Positions 49,108 to 58,259 of a stretch of 64,000 bases of DNA are shown one piece after another. Made by a program: the position numbers and the translations under genes. This DNA is from JBOCEF01 sp047610385 (GTDB lineage: Bacteria > Pseudomonadota > Alphaproteobacteria > Rhodobacterales > Rhodobacteraceae): assembly GCA_047610385.1 (NCBI GenBank), contig JBLGAC010000002.1, positions 62,001 to 126,000 on the forward strand, given 5' to 3'. The notes under the pieces were generated by a model that was given only the letters and a program-made list of their open reading frames with translations, did no database searches and was not told the origin of the DNA. Positions within the stretch are counted from its first letter, which is position 1, and each line of letters begins with the position of its first letter.

Positions 49108-50411
49108 GCGATGGTCGCTGCGATTTTGGGGGCCAGGTCGCGCACGGCGTCCAGCGTCGGGGCGATGTCATAGGACACCAGCTCACGCGCGCTTACGATG
49201 CGCGTGCCGCCGACCCAGACATCGGTGACGTCCGATTTGTTGGCTGAGAAAATCATATGCGTCAGCGCGTCGAACATCGGGATGGCGTGCGGGCGGCGCA
49301 TGTCCAGCAAGATCATGTCGGCCTGTTTGCCGACCTCCAGTGACCCGGCGATTTTGCCCAGCCCCATGGCGTCGGCCCCTGCCTGCGTTGCCATATGCAG
49401 CGCCTGTTGGGTGGTGACCGCGGTCGGGTCCAAGGTCGCGCCCTTGTGCAGCATCGCCGCCAGCCGCATCGCCAGCCACATGTCGATGTCGTTGCCCGAA
49501 ATCGCGCCATCGGTGCCCAAGGTCACCTTGACCCCGGCCTTCAGCATGTCGGGAATGCGTGCGAACCCGCTGGCGAGTTTCATATTCGACACCGGGTTGT
49601 GCGCGACCACGGCACCAGTGCGCGCGAGAATCGCGATTTCCTCATCATCCACATGCACGCAATGGGCGAGGATGGTGCGTTCGTCCAGAATGCCCAACGC
49701 GTCCATGTGCCGGATCACGGTGTTGCCATAGCGGGTCTTGATGTCTTCAACCTCCGCCAGGGTTTCGGCGGCGTGCACCGAATAGATGCCTTTGTGCGCG
49801 CTGCTGATCTTGTGCGCCGCGCGCAAGCCGTCGGGGCCGACGGTGTAGGCGCCATGGGGGAAAATGCCGGGGATCGACATGTCGGTGCGCGGGAATTGCT
49901 GGAAAAACCCTTCGCACATCGCGGCGCGGTCGCCGGGGGTTTTGCCGTCCATGCCCATGGGCAGATCAAACCAAGCGCCACCCGCGCAGGTGCGCAGGCC
50001 GATTTCGCCGCCCGCCAGCATGGATTGTTCAGGGAACCAGAACATGTCCACGACAGATGTGACGCCAGACAGCGCCAGTTCGGCAAAGCCAAGCCGCGCG
50101 CCGATGCGGCAGGTTTCTTCTGACAGAATCGCGCCTTCAGCCTTCCACACGGTTTGCAGCCAAGGCTCCAGTGCCAGATTTTCGACAAGGCCGCGGAACA
50201 GGCAATCAGGCGCGTGGCAATGGGTGTTCACAAGGCCCGGGGCCAGAATCGCGCCGCCCGCGTCGATCGTCTCAGCCGCCTTGGGCAGGGCGCCGCCTTG
50301 GGGGATCAGCGCGTCGATGACGCCGCCTGTGACGGCCAGCGCGCCGGTCATCTGGGTGCCGTTCGCGTCGCCGGTGACGATGCGGGCGTTGGTGATGAGA
50401 AGATCGGTCAT
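49104..50411 (-). CDS. Amidohydrolase, probable MTA/SAH or guanine-type deaminase
   Basis: A 435-residue zinc amidohydrolase of the TRZ/ATZ group. The metal motif is NTHCHAPDC, then YSVHAAETLAEVED, the His of ILAHCVHVDDEEI and the catalytic Asp in LGTDGAISGNDIDMW. The group includes 5-methylthioadenosine/S-adenosylhomocysteine deaminases, guanine and 8-oxoguanine deaminases. The coupled PNP makes a deamination-then-phosphorolysis route (MTA to methylthioinosine, then hypoxanthine) plausible. The ATG at 50411 was chosen since the upstream frame has no similarity. Confidence 0.82.
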   Translation of the reverse strand: MTDLLITNARIVTGDANGTQMTGALAVTGGVIDALIPQGGALPKAAETIDAGGAILAPGLVNTHCHAPDCLFRGLVENLALEPWLQTVWKAEGAILSEETCRIGARLGFAELALSGVTSVVDMFWFPEQSMLAGGEIGLRTCAGGAWFDLPMGMDGKTPGDRAAMCEGFFQQFPRTDMSIPGIFPHGAYTVGPDGLRAAHKISSAHKGIYSVHAAETLAEVEDIKTRYGNTVIRHMDALGILDERTILAHCVHVDDEEIAILARTGAVVAHNPVSNMKLASGFARIPDMLKAGVKVTLGTDGAISGNDIDMWLAMRLAAMLHKGATLDPTAVTTQQALHMATQAGADAMGLGKIAGSLEVGKQADMILLDMRRPHAIPMFDALTHMIFSANKSDVTDVWVGGTRIVSARELVSYDIAPTLDAVRDLAPKIAATIA

Positions 50412-50820
50412 CGCTTGGGGCTCCAATCGGGCTGGGCTGCGTGTCGCGCGAAAGGTAATCGCCTGAGCGGTGAGGCGCCAGTGCCGGGAGCCGTGGGACC
50501 GGATGAGTTTTGCGTCATTCTGCAATTACGGCGTAAATGCGGCGCTACCTGAGTCATCAGTGTAATGATTTTCGGTAACGTCGCGTTGGCAGCTTTGGGT
50601 GTTCTATACGAATATTGATGCAATTGATGCCGCTTGACGCTATCGTAAGGTCACCGTGGGGGCTCTGTGCGTTGCTAGATCAAAACGCGCAAGCGTTGCG
50701 CCTGAGCCCTGTTACGTGCTTTGCCCTGCCTTGTGTCAATCTGGTCGCATTCAGTCTGATTTTGACTGCCTGGTGCCGGATTGAAAAAGGGCGTGGCCAT
50801 TTCTGCACTTGAGACTGTCT
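50412..50820. other. 409-bp region between divergent genes, no supported gene
   Basis: The region between the amidohydrolase and the cupin gene must hold both promoters. A forward 65-codon frame (50615-50812) has poor codon use and no recognisable similarity. No strong palindrome was noticed. The composition is less GC-rich than the flanks. Confidence 0.4.
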
Positions 50821-51243
50821 ATGCCCGATTTGACCTTTTTGTGTGGCGCGCCCTTGGATATCGGCCGGGATCTCTCCTTGGGCCGCGCAATTTCTGTGGG
50901 CCGGGTTGGGCCTGAGGTCTGGACCGCTGAGCGTTGCTTCATCCGGGAACTTCACAATGATCCCGGCACGCCTGAGACGTCGCTGGCGATTGCGCGGGTG
51001 CCGAGCGGAGAGATCACTGCGCTGCATGCCCTGCATGGTGTTGCTGAGCGCTATCTGATCCAGGAAGGCATCGGCCGGGTCGAGGTTGACGGCGTCAAGA
51101 CTGAGGTCGGGCCCGGCGACATCGTGCTGATCCCCCCAGGCGCGCGCCAGCGCATCGCCAATATGGGCCACCGGGACCTTGTGTTTCTGTGCCTGTGCAC
51201 CCCTCGTTTCCGCCCCGAATGCTACCGGGATCTGGAGAGCTGA
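50821..51243 (+). CDS. Small cupin-domain protein
   Basis: A 140-residue cupin. The first cupin motif reads HALHGVAERYLIQEGIGRVEVDG and the second GPGDIVLIPPGARQRIANMG. Two metal-binding positions look altered: the usual HxH is HxxH, and the second-motif His is Gln (ARQRI), so metal binding is uncertain. These proteins often bind small ligands or sugars. A TTG upstream at 50809 is a weaker start than the ATG at 50821. The paiB-like gene follows after 3 bp, so they form a two-gene operon. Confidence 0.8.
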   Translation: MPDLTFLCGAPLDIGRDLSLGRAISVGRVGPEVWTAERCFIRELHNDPGTPETSLAIARVPSGEITALHALHGVAERYLIQEGIGRVEVDGVKTEVGPGDIVLIPPGARQRIANMGHRDLVFLCLCTPRFRPECYRDLES

Positions 51244-51246
51244 TCC

Positions 51247-51879
51247 ATGCATCCCAACCCGATCTACCGGCCTGAGGGTCGGGCGCGCGACCTCGCCTTC
51301 GCATCTGCGCGTGGCTTTGGCACGCTGACCGTGGCAGCGGGGGACGCGGCGCCGATGATCAGCCACATCCCGTTTCTGACCGTTCAAGGGGGCACGCGGG
51401 TTGAGGCGCATATCGTCCGCTCCAACCCCATTGCGCGGGCGCTTGCGGGCGGATCACGCGCCGCGCGTCTGGCGGTGATCGGGCCGGACGGGTTCATCTC
51501 TCCCGACTGGTACGGGATCGAAGATCAGGTCCCGACCTGGAACTATGTTGCCGTGCATCTGACCGGGCGTCTGTCGCTGGCACCAGCCGACGGGCTGCGC
51601 GATCACCTGTCGCGGCTGTCTGAGCATTTTGAAACCATGCTGGCCCCCAAGCCTATCTGGCGCCTGTCTAAAATGACCGCCGACGCGCTGGCGCGGCTGG
51701 AGCGGATGATCCTGCCGGTTGTGCTGGAGGTCGAGGCAATCGACAGCACCTGGAAGCTGACGCAGAACAAGTCTGAGGCCGCACGCCTCGGCGCCGCCGA
51801 CGGGTTGGAGCGCGGATCGCCGGGGGCAGAGGTCGCCGCGCTGGCCGCCATGATGCGTGATCCGCCCGCGGGTGCCTGA
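51247..51879 (+). CDS. PaiB-family FMN-binding protein
   Basis: A 210-residue protein of the PaiB family (PF04299). The start MHPNPIYRPE and GFGTLTVA/ISHIPFLT segments form the flavin-reductase-like split barrel; DWYGIEDQVPTWNYVAVHLTGRL is the strongest family match. In Bacillus, PaiB is listed as a negative regulator of sporulation and degradative enzymes, but flavin-dependent enzyme activity is equally possible for such proteins. Coupled to the cupin gene. Confidence 0.87.
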   Translation: MHPNPIYRPEGRARDLAFASARGFGTLTVAAGDAAPMISHIPFLTVQGGTRVEAHIVRSNPIARALAGGSRAARLAVIGPDGFISPDWYGIEDQVPTWNYVAVHLTGRLSLAPADGLRDHLSRLSEHFETMLAPKPIWRLSKMTADALARLERMILPVVLEVEAIDSTWKLTQNKSEAARLGAADGLERGSPGAEVAALAAMMRDPPAGA

Positions 51880-52122
51880 GGGTGCCGGGGGCGTGGTGTC
51901 GTCCGCGTGCAATCGCTGGCGTGCTGGTCCTATCGGTCACCGCGGTGCGCATCTCGGCCTTGTCAGGCATTTGCCGCAGGCGACACCCCAACCAACGTCC
52001 GCCAGGCATTTTTATTGCTCTGCCGCGTTTGGCACTGACCTACGGCGGCGCCATGACCTTGAATGTCTGTCAACTCACCGCTAATAATCGACGTCTGACA
52101 GCGATCATAAAGGGTGCCGCCC

Positions 52123-52644
52123 ATGTCTGACCCCAAACCCGTCAAGCTTTCGGTCCGGCTGAGCCAAGAGGTCCACGACGCGCTGGCAGCCCAGGCCGCG
52201 CGCAAAGGGTTTGAGGTCGGGGACCACATCCGCAGGCTGCTGGAAAAGCGCGCCGCCAAGTCTGGCCACATGAAAAAGCCTGAGGCGGAGCGTATTCGCC
52301 TGCATTGGGAGGTGGTCGAAGCGTTCCAGACCCTCGCCCGCGCCATCGACGCTGAGGGCGGGTTCGACGCCCATTTCACCCTGCGCGTGTTTCAGCGCGC
52401 CGTCGGCAATCCGGGCCTGCGTGACCTTTACGAACGCGCGATTGAGGGCGACGCCTACGCGGCTGGGCTGCCGGGTAAATCGCCGCTCAACATGTATCTA
52501 GGCTGGTATGTGAAGAACGCTGTGGGCGCGCATCCGCGGGTGGATGGCGACGGCAAACCCCAGCGCGGACAGGTGCGCGGCGAACCGATCCAGAGCTATC
52601 AGTTGCTGTCAAAACTGTCGCCTGAGCGGCAGGTTGCCGACTGA
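52123..52644 (+). CDS. Ribbon-helix-helix-like protein with unknown C-terminal domain
   Basis: A 173-residue protein. Residues 1-45 (KPVKLSVRLSQEVHDALAAQAARKGFEVGDHIRRLL) fit a ribbon-helix-helix fold: a beta strand with alternating residues then two helices. The rest is helical with a central QRAVGNPGLRDLYERAIEGDAYAAG segment and a Gly-rich tail; I do not recognise a family. It may bind DNA. The ATG at 52123 was chosen over the GTG at 52114. It stands alone, with a gene-poor 580-bp region after it. Confidence 0.6.
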   Translation: MSDPKPVKLSVRLSQEVHDALAAQAARKGFEVGDHIRRLLEKRAAKSGHMKKPEAERIRLHWEVVEAFQTLARAIDAEGGFDAHFTLRVFQRAVGNPGLRDLYERAIEGDAYAAGLPGKSPLNMYLGWYVKNAVGAHPRVDGDGKPQRGQVRGEPIQSYQLLSKLSPERQVAD

Positions 52645-53224
52645 TCCGTTCGCAATCCGGGCACGGCCAGACTGCGCAAAACCGCCAATTCTGACATGCT
52701 GACCCGCGCTGTGCAGGCGGTCTGGTGCGATGGGACCGCGCGCCAAAGATATTGCGATGCTGCACTTTGCTTCGCTTGGCCAAGACGGATGGTTTGGCTG
52801 CTGATGTGCAAAACCGGTCGCCCGAAATATGGGTGCCATTTCAGCCGCGTGCGACATTGAGGATGCAGCCCCGGCGCTTCATGCGCATCTGACCGGGCCT
52901 GTGCGCGGCTGTGGGCGCTGGCCTGCCCGCCCCGGATGTAAACGCATTCGCGTCGGCGGCGTGTGACAGCTTTTCCGTTTTGCGCCGCGCAGGGCCGACC
53001 ACAACCTGGAAATGGCACGCCCGATGCGCCGCTATGGCAATCTGACTGAGAGCGCTGCACTGATGCTGGCGCTGGCCCCACGCTGCTGACGAAATCCGTT
53101 CGACGGCCCTTGTGGCCCCGCGGGTACTGCCCGCCGTCAGGTTCTTAGCGCAATGTGGATCGCCAAGGCTGCTGGGGCGGCGCTGTGCAAGGTTCCCGGC
53201 GGCGGTTGCCGCGCAGGGCCGACG
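52645..53224. other. 580-bp region without a supported gene
   Basis: Reading frames here are short or have unusual composition on both strands, and none shows a known motif. The base composition is normal for the core, so it could be decayed coding sequence. A 16-bp direct repeat (GCCGCGCAGGGCCGAC) occurs at 52984-52999 and 53208-53223, the second one ending just before the end of rnhA. Confidence 0.4.
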
Positions 53225-53698
53225 TCAGCGCACGGTTTTGAATGGGGCCATCCCGGCGCGGGCCAGCGCGTCGGCGCGCTCATTCTCGGGGTGGCCGGCA
53301 TGGCCCTTGACCCATTCCCATTTCACTGAATGGCGCGCGGCGGCTTCGTCAAGGCGCCGCCACAGGTCTTCGTTTTTCACAGGGGCACCAGCCGACGTCT
53401 TCCATCCATTGCGCTTCCAGCCCTTCATCCAGGTGGTGATGCCGCCCTTCACATAATTGCTGTCCGTCACCACACGCACCGCTGAGGGACGCCCCAATGC
53501 CTCCAGCACGCTGATCGCCGCCATCATTTCCATGCGGTTGTTGGTGGTGTGCGCCTCGCCGCCGGACAATTCACGCTCCTTCATCACCTCTTCGCCGGGG
53601 GCGGCGCCGGGGCGTTTGGCGATCAGGATCGCGCCCCAGCCACCAGGGCCGGGATTGCCTGAGCAGGCGCCGTCAGTATAGGCGATCACCTCGATCAT
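53225..53698 (-). CDS. rnhA: Ribonuclease HI
   Basis: Removes RNA from RNA-DNA hybrids. The 157-residue sequence has the catalytic carboxylates in AYTDGACSGNPGPGGWG (Asp), AHTTNNRMEMMAAI (Glu), VVTDSNYV (Asp) and ENERADALA (Asp), the full DEDD set of RNase HI. Leftward, 137 bp downstream of ispH. The WVKGHAGHPENERAD segment is also typical. Confidence 0.97.
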   Translation of the reverse strand: MIEVIAYTDGACSGNPGPGGWGAILIAKRPGAAPGEEVMKERELSGGEAHTTNNRMEMMAAISVLEALGRPSAVRVVTDSNYVKGGITTWMKGWKRNGWKTSAGAPVKNEDLWRRLDEAAARHSVKWEWVKGHAGHPENERADALARAGMAPFKTVR

Positions 53699-53835
53699 GG
53701 GGCGGAGTTCCTTGTCACTGCCTTGTCATTGGGCCGGGGCAAGCATGTGCCCTGCCGGAGCGGTTGCCGCAAGCCCCCGGCCGGGATCGCGGCGGCGCGC
53801 GGGGGCGCAAGGCGCCCGTGAGCCGCGACTTTGGA

Positions 53836-54798
53836 TCAGGCGGCGGGGTCGCGCAGGATGCGAGGGGGTTTGAAGCTGACCCGCTCCACCGCGGTTTCCA
53901 CCACTTTGACGGTCACGTCGTAGCGGGCGCGAAAGGCGTCCAGCACTTCGTTCACCAGCACTTCGGGCGCGCTGGCCCCGGCGCTGAGGCCAACTGAGGT
54001 CACGCCCTCAATCGCGCGCCAGTCGATTTCATCGGCGCGCTGCACCAATTGCGCATAGGCGCAGCCAGCTTTGCGGCCGACCTCCACCAAACGTTTCGAA
54101 TTTGATGAATTTGGTGCTCCGATTACCAGCAGCGCGTCAATCAGTGGGGCGACGGCTTTAACCGCCTCCTGCCGGTTGGTGGTTGCGTAGCAGATGTCTT
54201 CCTTGTGCGGTCCGACGATGGCGGGGAATCGTGCGCGCAGGGCATCGACCACTTCGGCGGTGTCATCCACCGAAAGCGTGGTCTGCGTGATGTAGGCCAG
54301 ACGCGTCGGATCCCGGGGCGCGAGGCGCGCGACATCCGCCGGACGCTCCACCAGCAGCACCTCGCCTTGCGGCAGTTGGCCCATGGTGCCGATGGTTTCG
54401 GGGTGGCCGTCATGGCCGATCATGATGATCTGCAGGCCCTGCGCGGCGTGGCGCTCTGCCTCGATGTGCACCTTGGACACCAGGGGGCAAGTGGCGTCCA
54501 CGAATACCATTTCCCGGCGCGACGCCTCAGCCGGGACCGATTTTGGCACCCCATGGGCTGAGAACACGACAGGGCGGTCGTCGGGGCAGTCGGCCAGATC
54601 CTCGACAAACACGGCACCTTGGGCGCGCAGCCCGTCGACGACATATTTATTGTGCACGATTTCATGGCGCACATAGACCGGCGCGCCCCATTTTTCGAGC
54701 GCCATTTCCACGATCTTGATCGCGCGGTCGACCCCGGCGCAGAACCCGCGCGGGGCTGCAAGATGCAGCGTCAGCTTCGGTTTGGGCGCGGTGGTCAT
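53836..54798 (-). CDS. ispH: 4-hydroxy-3-methylbut-2-enyl diphosphate reductase
   Basis: Last enzyme of the MEP isoprenoid route, producing IPP and DMAPP. The 320-residue sequence has the three cluster-binding Cys contexts: PRGFCAGVDRAI, VDATCPLVSKVH and ICYATTNRQEA, plus conserved SAHGVPKSV and GAPNSSNSKRL. The rnhA gene follows in the same direction, a common alphaproteobacterial order. Confidence 0.97.
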   Translation of the reverse strand: MTTAPKPKLTLHLAAPRGFCAGVDRAIKIVEMALEKWGAPVYVRHEIVHNKYVVDGLRAQGAVFVEDLADCPDDRPVVFSAHGVPKSVPAEASRREMVFVDATCPLVSKVHIEAERHAAQGLQIIMIGHDGHPETIGTMGQLPQGEVLLVERPADVARLAPRDPTRLAYITQTTLSVDDTAEVVDALRARFPAIVGPHKEDICYATTNRQEAVKAVAPLIDALLVIGAPNSSNSKRLVEVGRKAGCAYAQLVQRADEIDWRAIEGVTSVGLSAGASAPEVLVNEVLDAFRARYDVTVKVVETAVERVSFKPPRILRDPAA

Positions 54799-55033
54799 GG
54801 CGGCTCCTGATCGGTGCGGGCGGCCGTTGGGGCCGCGTCATGCTTTGGAATAAGGGCGCGCGCGGGTCGTTTCAACCGGTCCTCACGCCGCGCCGCAAGG
54901 CGCACCGTGCTTGCATCATTGCGCCGCTCTCCCTACCTTTAGAGAACGCACCGGCGATTGCACCCTTTTTGGTCAGGGAAATAGCGTCGTGACGGTATCA
55001 ATTTTTCATTGATTGCAAGAGCTTGATTGGATC

Positions 55034-57142
55034 ATGAGCGAAACTCGAACCGCCTCCCAAGGCAAAAGACAGGTCCAGATCGGCAGCCCTCTCGGCGCCG
55101 ATGACCTAATGTTTCATAAAATGGTGGCGAGCGACGGGCTCTCCCAGCTCTATGAGCTGGATCTGGAGCTTTATTCGCACAACCCCAAAATCATGCCCAG
55201 CGAGCTGTTGGGCAAGAATCTGACGATCGCCTGGAAATGGGACCCCAGTGGGGACACCCGGTATTTCACTGGCATCGCGATCCGCTTCGGGCTGCTGCGC
55301 GGCGAACAGGCGCTGGCGGTGTATCGCTGCGTGTTGGCACCGCCGCTGTGGCTGCTGACCCAGAACCGCAACTCGCGGATCTTTGAAGAAATGACCACCA
55401 AGGACATCATCAAAAAGGTCCTTGCAGAATACAGCATAACCGCTGATACGCTAGAAGGCCTTGATAAGACCCACGAATACTGTGTACAGTGGGACGAAAG
55501 CGACTACGCCTTCATCTGCCGATTGATGGAGCGTCACGGCGCCTACTTTTACCACAAGCACGAAAACGGCGAAGCCAAGTTGTGCATCGTCAAGGCGGGG
55601 CATTCCCACAGCAAGATGAAATGGCATGTGGACATTCCGGTGCGTGATCCGGGCGATTCGTACGCCAAGAACATCGAACATATCAGCGAATGGGGCCTAC
55701 AAGGCCAGATCCGGCCCGACACCGCCGTGCTGCAGGATTACGACTTCAAGGAACCGCGCGCCGATCTTGAAAGCAAAGACACCGTCAAACCCGATCATGA
55801 CGGCGCAGCGATTGAGGTCTATCGCCATCAGGGCGGGTATTCGACCACCGGTGATGGCGGCAAGCTGGCCAAGATCGCCGCGCAATCGTATCAGGCCGAC
55901 GCGCTGACCTTCGAGGGGCGCAGCAACGCGCGTAGCATCGGCGCGGGCTGGGTGTTCACCACCGCGGGCGAGGGCGCCGACTGGATGCCGGAAAAGGACA
56001 TGCTGGCGGTCCGCAGCACCTGCGTGCTTGAGGAAGACGGCTACCAGTCTGGCGGCGGCGGTGGCGGGACCACCTTTGATTGCACGATGACCGCGGTGCC
56101 CAAAACCATCAAGTGGAACGCACCGATGGTCACGCCGTGGCCGCGGATCCACGGGCCGCAGACCGCCGTGGTGGCGAACAAAAACGACGCTGAGCTTGAT
56201 GTCGACAAATGGGGCCGCGTGCGCGTTTCATTTAATTGGGAGCGTGAGGGTTCCTCCTCGATGCTGACCCGGGTCAGCCAGATGTGGGCTGGTGCCGAAT
56301 GGGGCGGTGCCGCCTGGCCGCGAAATGGGCATGAAGTGATCGTTGAGCATCTGAACGGCGATCCCGACCGTCCGATCATCACTGGCCGCGTCTATAACGA
56401 CAAGGCAAAGCCGCCCCATGATCCTAGCTCGGACGCCTCGATCTTTTCGATCAAGTCGCGCACCTTGGGCGGTGGCGGTTTCAACGCCCTGGAATTTCAG
56501 GATAAAAAGGGTGAGGAATATGTCTTTTTGCATTCGCAGAAGGACACCCATCTGCGCACGACTGAAAGCCATTATGAGCTGATCACCAAAGAAGAACATC
56601 AGCTTGTTGAAGATCTCGCCAAGCGCGAGGTTAAGAAAGATCAGCACGAAACCATCGGTGGCGACAACAAGATCACCGTCAAGGGCGCCAACCACCTCAA
56701 GGTGACGAGCGATCATTTGGTGTCCTCGGATGCCAACTTGATCGCGCAGGCAGGCAAGAACGTCCACATCAAGGGCGGCATGAACGTGGTGATTGAGGGC
56801 GCCATGCAGCTGACCCTCAAGGTTGGCGGCAGCTTCGTGGCGCTGGGGCCGGCGGGCGTTGATATCTCTGGCCCGATGGTGAAGATCAATTCTGGCGGTG
56901 CGGCCGGATCGGGTGCGGGCACCAAGCCCAAAGCCGCCGAATCGCCTGATGAGCCGATGGAAGGCAAGCCGGGCAAAGAAGCACCCGCCACGCGGTCCCG
57001 CGACTGGGCCGCCGTGGCGCGACAGATCGACAAGAACCCCGCCGCGGCAGCCCTTGCTGCAGCAGCGGCAAGCGGCGCACCGTTCTGTGAAGCGTGTGAA
57101 AAGGCCCGTCAGGAAGAGGCGGCCAAGAAGTCTTCTGCCTGA
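55034..57142 (+). CDS. vgrG: Type VI secretion spike protein VgrG
   Basis: Tip protein of the T6SS injection apparatus. Residues 1 to about 390 are the gp27-like domain (GSPLGADDLMFHKMVASDGLSQLYELDLEL, CVLAPPLWLLTQNRNSRIFEEMTT), followed by a gp5/OB-like segment (DKWGRVRVSFNWERE, RVSQMWAGAEWGGAAWPRNGHEVIVEHLNGDPDRPIITGRVYN) and a beta-helix. A C-terminal extension of about 80 Ala/Lys/Pro-rich residues carries a CEAC pair (FCEACEKAR) and may hold cargo. The ATG at 55034 was preferred over a TTG at 55013. The adaptor gene lies 84 bp downstream. Confidence 0.93.
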   Translation: MSETRTASQGKRQVQIGSPLGADDLMFHKMVASDGLSQLYELDLELYSHNPKIMPSELLGKNLTIAWKWDPSGDTRYFTGIAIRFGLLRGEQALAVYRCVLAPPLWLLTQNRNSRIFEEMTTKDIIKKVLAEYSITADTLEGLDKTHEYCVQWDESDYAFICRLMERHGAYFYHKHENGEAKLCIVKAGHSHSKMKWHVDIPVRDPGDSYAKNIEHISEWGLQGQIRPDTAVLQDYDFKEPRADLESKDTVKPDHDGAAIEVYRHQGGYSTTGDGGKLAKIAAQSYQADALTFEGRSNARSIGAGWVFTTAGEGADWMPEKDMLAVRSTCVLEEDGYQSGGGGGGTTFDCTMTAVPKTIKWNAPMVTPWPRIHGPQTAVVANKNDAELDVDKWGRVRVSFNWEREGSSSMLTRVSQMWAGAEWGGAAWPRNGHEVIVEHLNGDPDRPIITGRVYNDKAKPPHDPSSDASIFSIKSRTLGGGGFNALEFQDKKGEEYVFLHSQKDTHLRTTESHYELITKEEHQLVEDLAKREVKKDQHETIGGDNKITVKGANHLKVTSDHLVSSDANLIAQAGKNVHIKGGMNVVIEGAMQLTLKVGGSFVALGPAGVDISGPMVKINSGGAAGSGAGTKPKAAESPDEPMEGKPGKEAPATRSRDWAAVARQIDKNPAAAALAAAAASGAPFCEACEKARQEEAAKKSSA

Positions 57143-57226
57143 TGCGACCCGTAATGCAAGCGCCGCTTGATCGCGGTGCCACGGCGCGTCACTGTTATGA
57201 CTGGGGTTCCGGGGGGGGCCAACTGG

Positions 57227-57757
57227 ATGAATGATATGGCGGCCGACAAAGGCAGGCTGAAAGCTGAACTTGAAGCGGCTCTGTTCGGGGATGCATTCGT
57301 GACCGCCTATGCGGTGGTAGATGGTGCACAGTGCCTTGAACTTATGCCTGTTTTTGAAGACATGCGCCCACCCAACGAATGCCTGTTCATGGGAGAGCTG
57401 GACCCCGAGGTTGAAATGGTCGCGCCCTACCTTGTGGAACTGCGTGAGGACAACAAGTTCTTTGACTGGTTGTTTGACAACGGCTGGGGCAAGTCCTGGG
57501 CGATCTACATGACGTCAGAATCTGAAATGCTGGACATGCGCGCCCATTTCCGTCGCCTAACAGTGGTCGAAATGCCAGATGGCCAGTTTGTCTATTTCCG
57601 CTTTTATGACCCGCGTGTGCTGCGCAGCTTTCTGCCCACCTGCGATCAGGAGCAAACCGCACAGATGTACGGCAAGCCGATCGAGACCTACTTTGTCGAA
57701 GGCGAAGATGGTGCAGAGGTCATTAGCTTTCGCCGCACCGCGCCCGCGCTGACCTGA
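57227..57757 (+). CDS. DUF4123 adaptor protein (T6SS Tap-like)
   Basis: A 176-residue protein matching the DUF4123 adaptor (Tap/TEC) family, which loads effectors onto VgrG. The DGAQCLELMPVFE region and PDGQFVYFRFYDPRVLRSFLP segment are typical of the family. It begins after a G-rich tract (57211-57218) serving as ribosome binding site; an ATG at 57197 is an alternative. A DUF4123 gene right after vgrG implies that an effector gene once lay downstream. The expected effector and immunity genes are missing: sequence after 57757 is decayed and contains an IS3 relic from 58260. Confidence 0.85.
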   Translation: MNDMAADKGRLKAELEAALFGDAFVTAYAVVDGAQCLELMPVFEDMRPPNECLFMGELDPEVEMVAPYLVELREDNKFFDWLFDNGWGKSWAIYMTSESEMLDMRAHFRRLTVVEMPDGQFVYFRFYDPRVLRSFLPTCDQEQTAQMYGKPIETYFVEGEDGAEVISFRRTAPALT

Positions 57758-58259
57758 CCGCAAATTTCCGTAGGCGCACCCGGTGCCAAGAGCAGGCAAT
57801 GCCGGCCAATGAAGGCGCGCACCCGATCATATCCACCCTGCACCGCACATTCCGCTGGGTCATCCATCTGCACCAAGCTTCAAGAGCAGTTGGTTCGGAC
57901 TGTTCGGGCTGACGTTTGGCCCTCAGTTGGGCAATGAACTTGTTTTAAAGTATCTTTTTCGATGAACAGGCCTCTTTCGGAGGATACATCTACACTTTGT
58001 AGCATTGCGATTGACCAATTGTTTCACATGGCCTGGGGGCGTTATTACCTGACCGGCATCCTGGAAAGCGTACCCCCGCCGACTGCGTGGCTTCAAGCGC
58101 ACTAAATCCACCCGCTTTTGATAAGCAACGACATCGGCTATGCAATATTGCTGTTCGTGAAAGTTCTTTTTGCGCGTGAGCGGCGCTTCACCAAGCTGGT
58201 GCAAGAACTGTGGGCGTCTAAGTCGCAATGGAACGGTGACACTCCGGGGTTGAACAGAA
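57758..58259. other. Decayed region after the T6SS adaptor, no supported gene
   Basis: A short forward frame (57962-58105, 47 codons) and a long reverse one (57923-58411) both lack recognisable similarity. An effector gene would be expected here after vgrG and the adaptor, so this may be its remains, but I cannot identify any motif. GC content falls along the stretch. Confidence 0.4.

Noticed and set aside
48178..49173. 331-codon forward frame over the PNP gene
   Set aside because: Antisense to purine nucleoside phosphorylase, which has full motif support.
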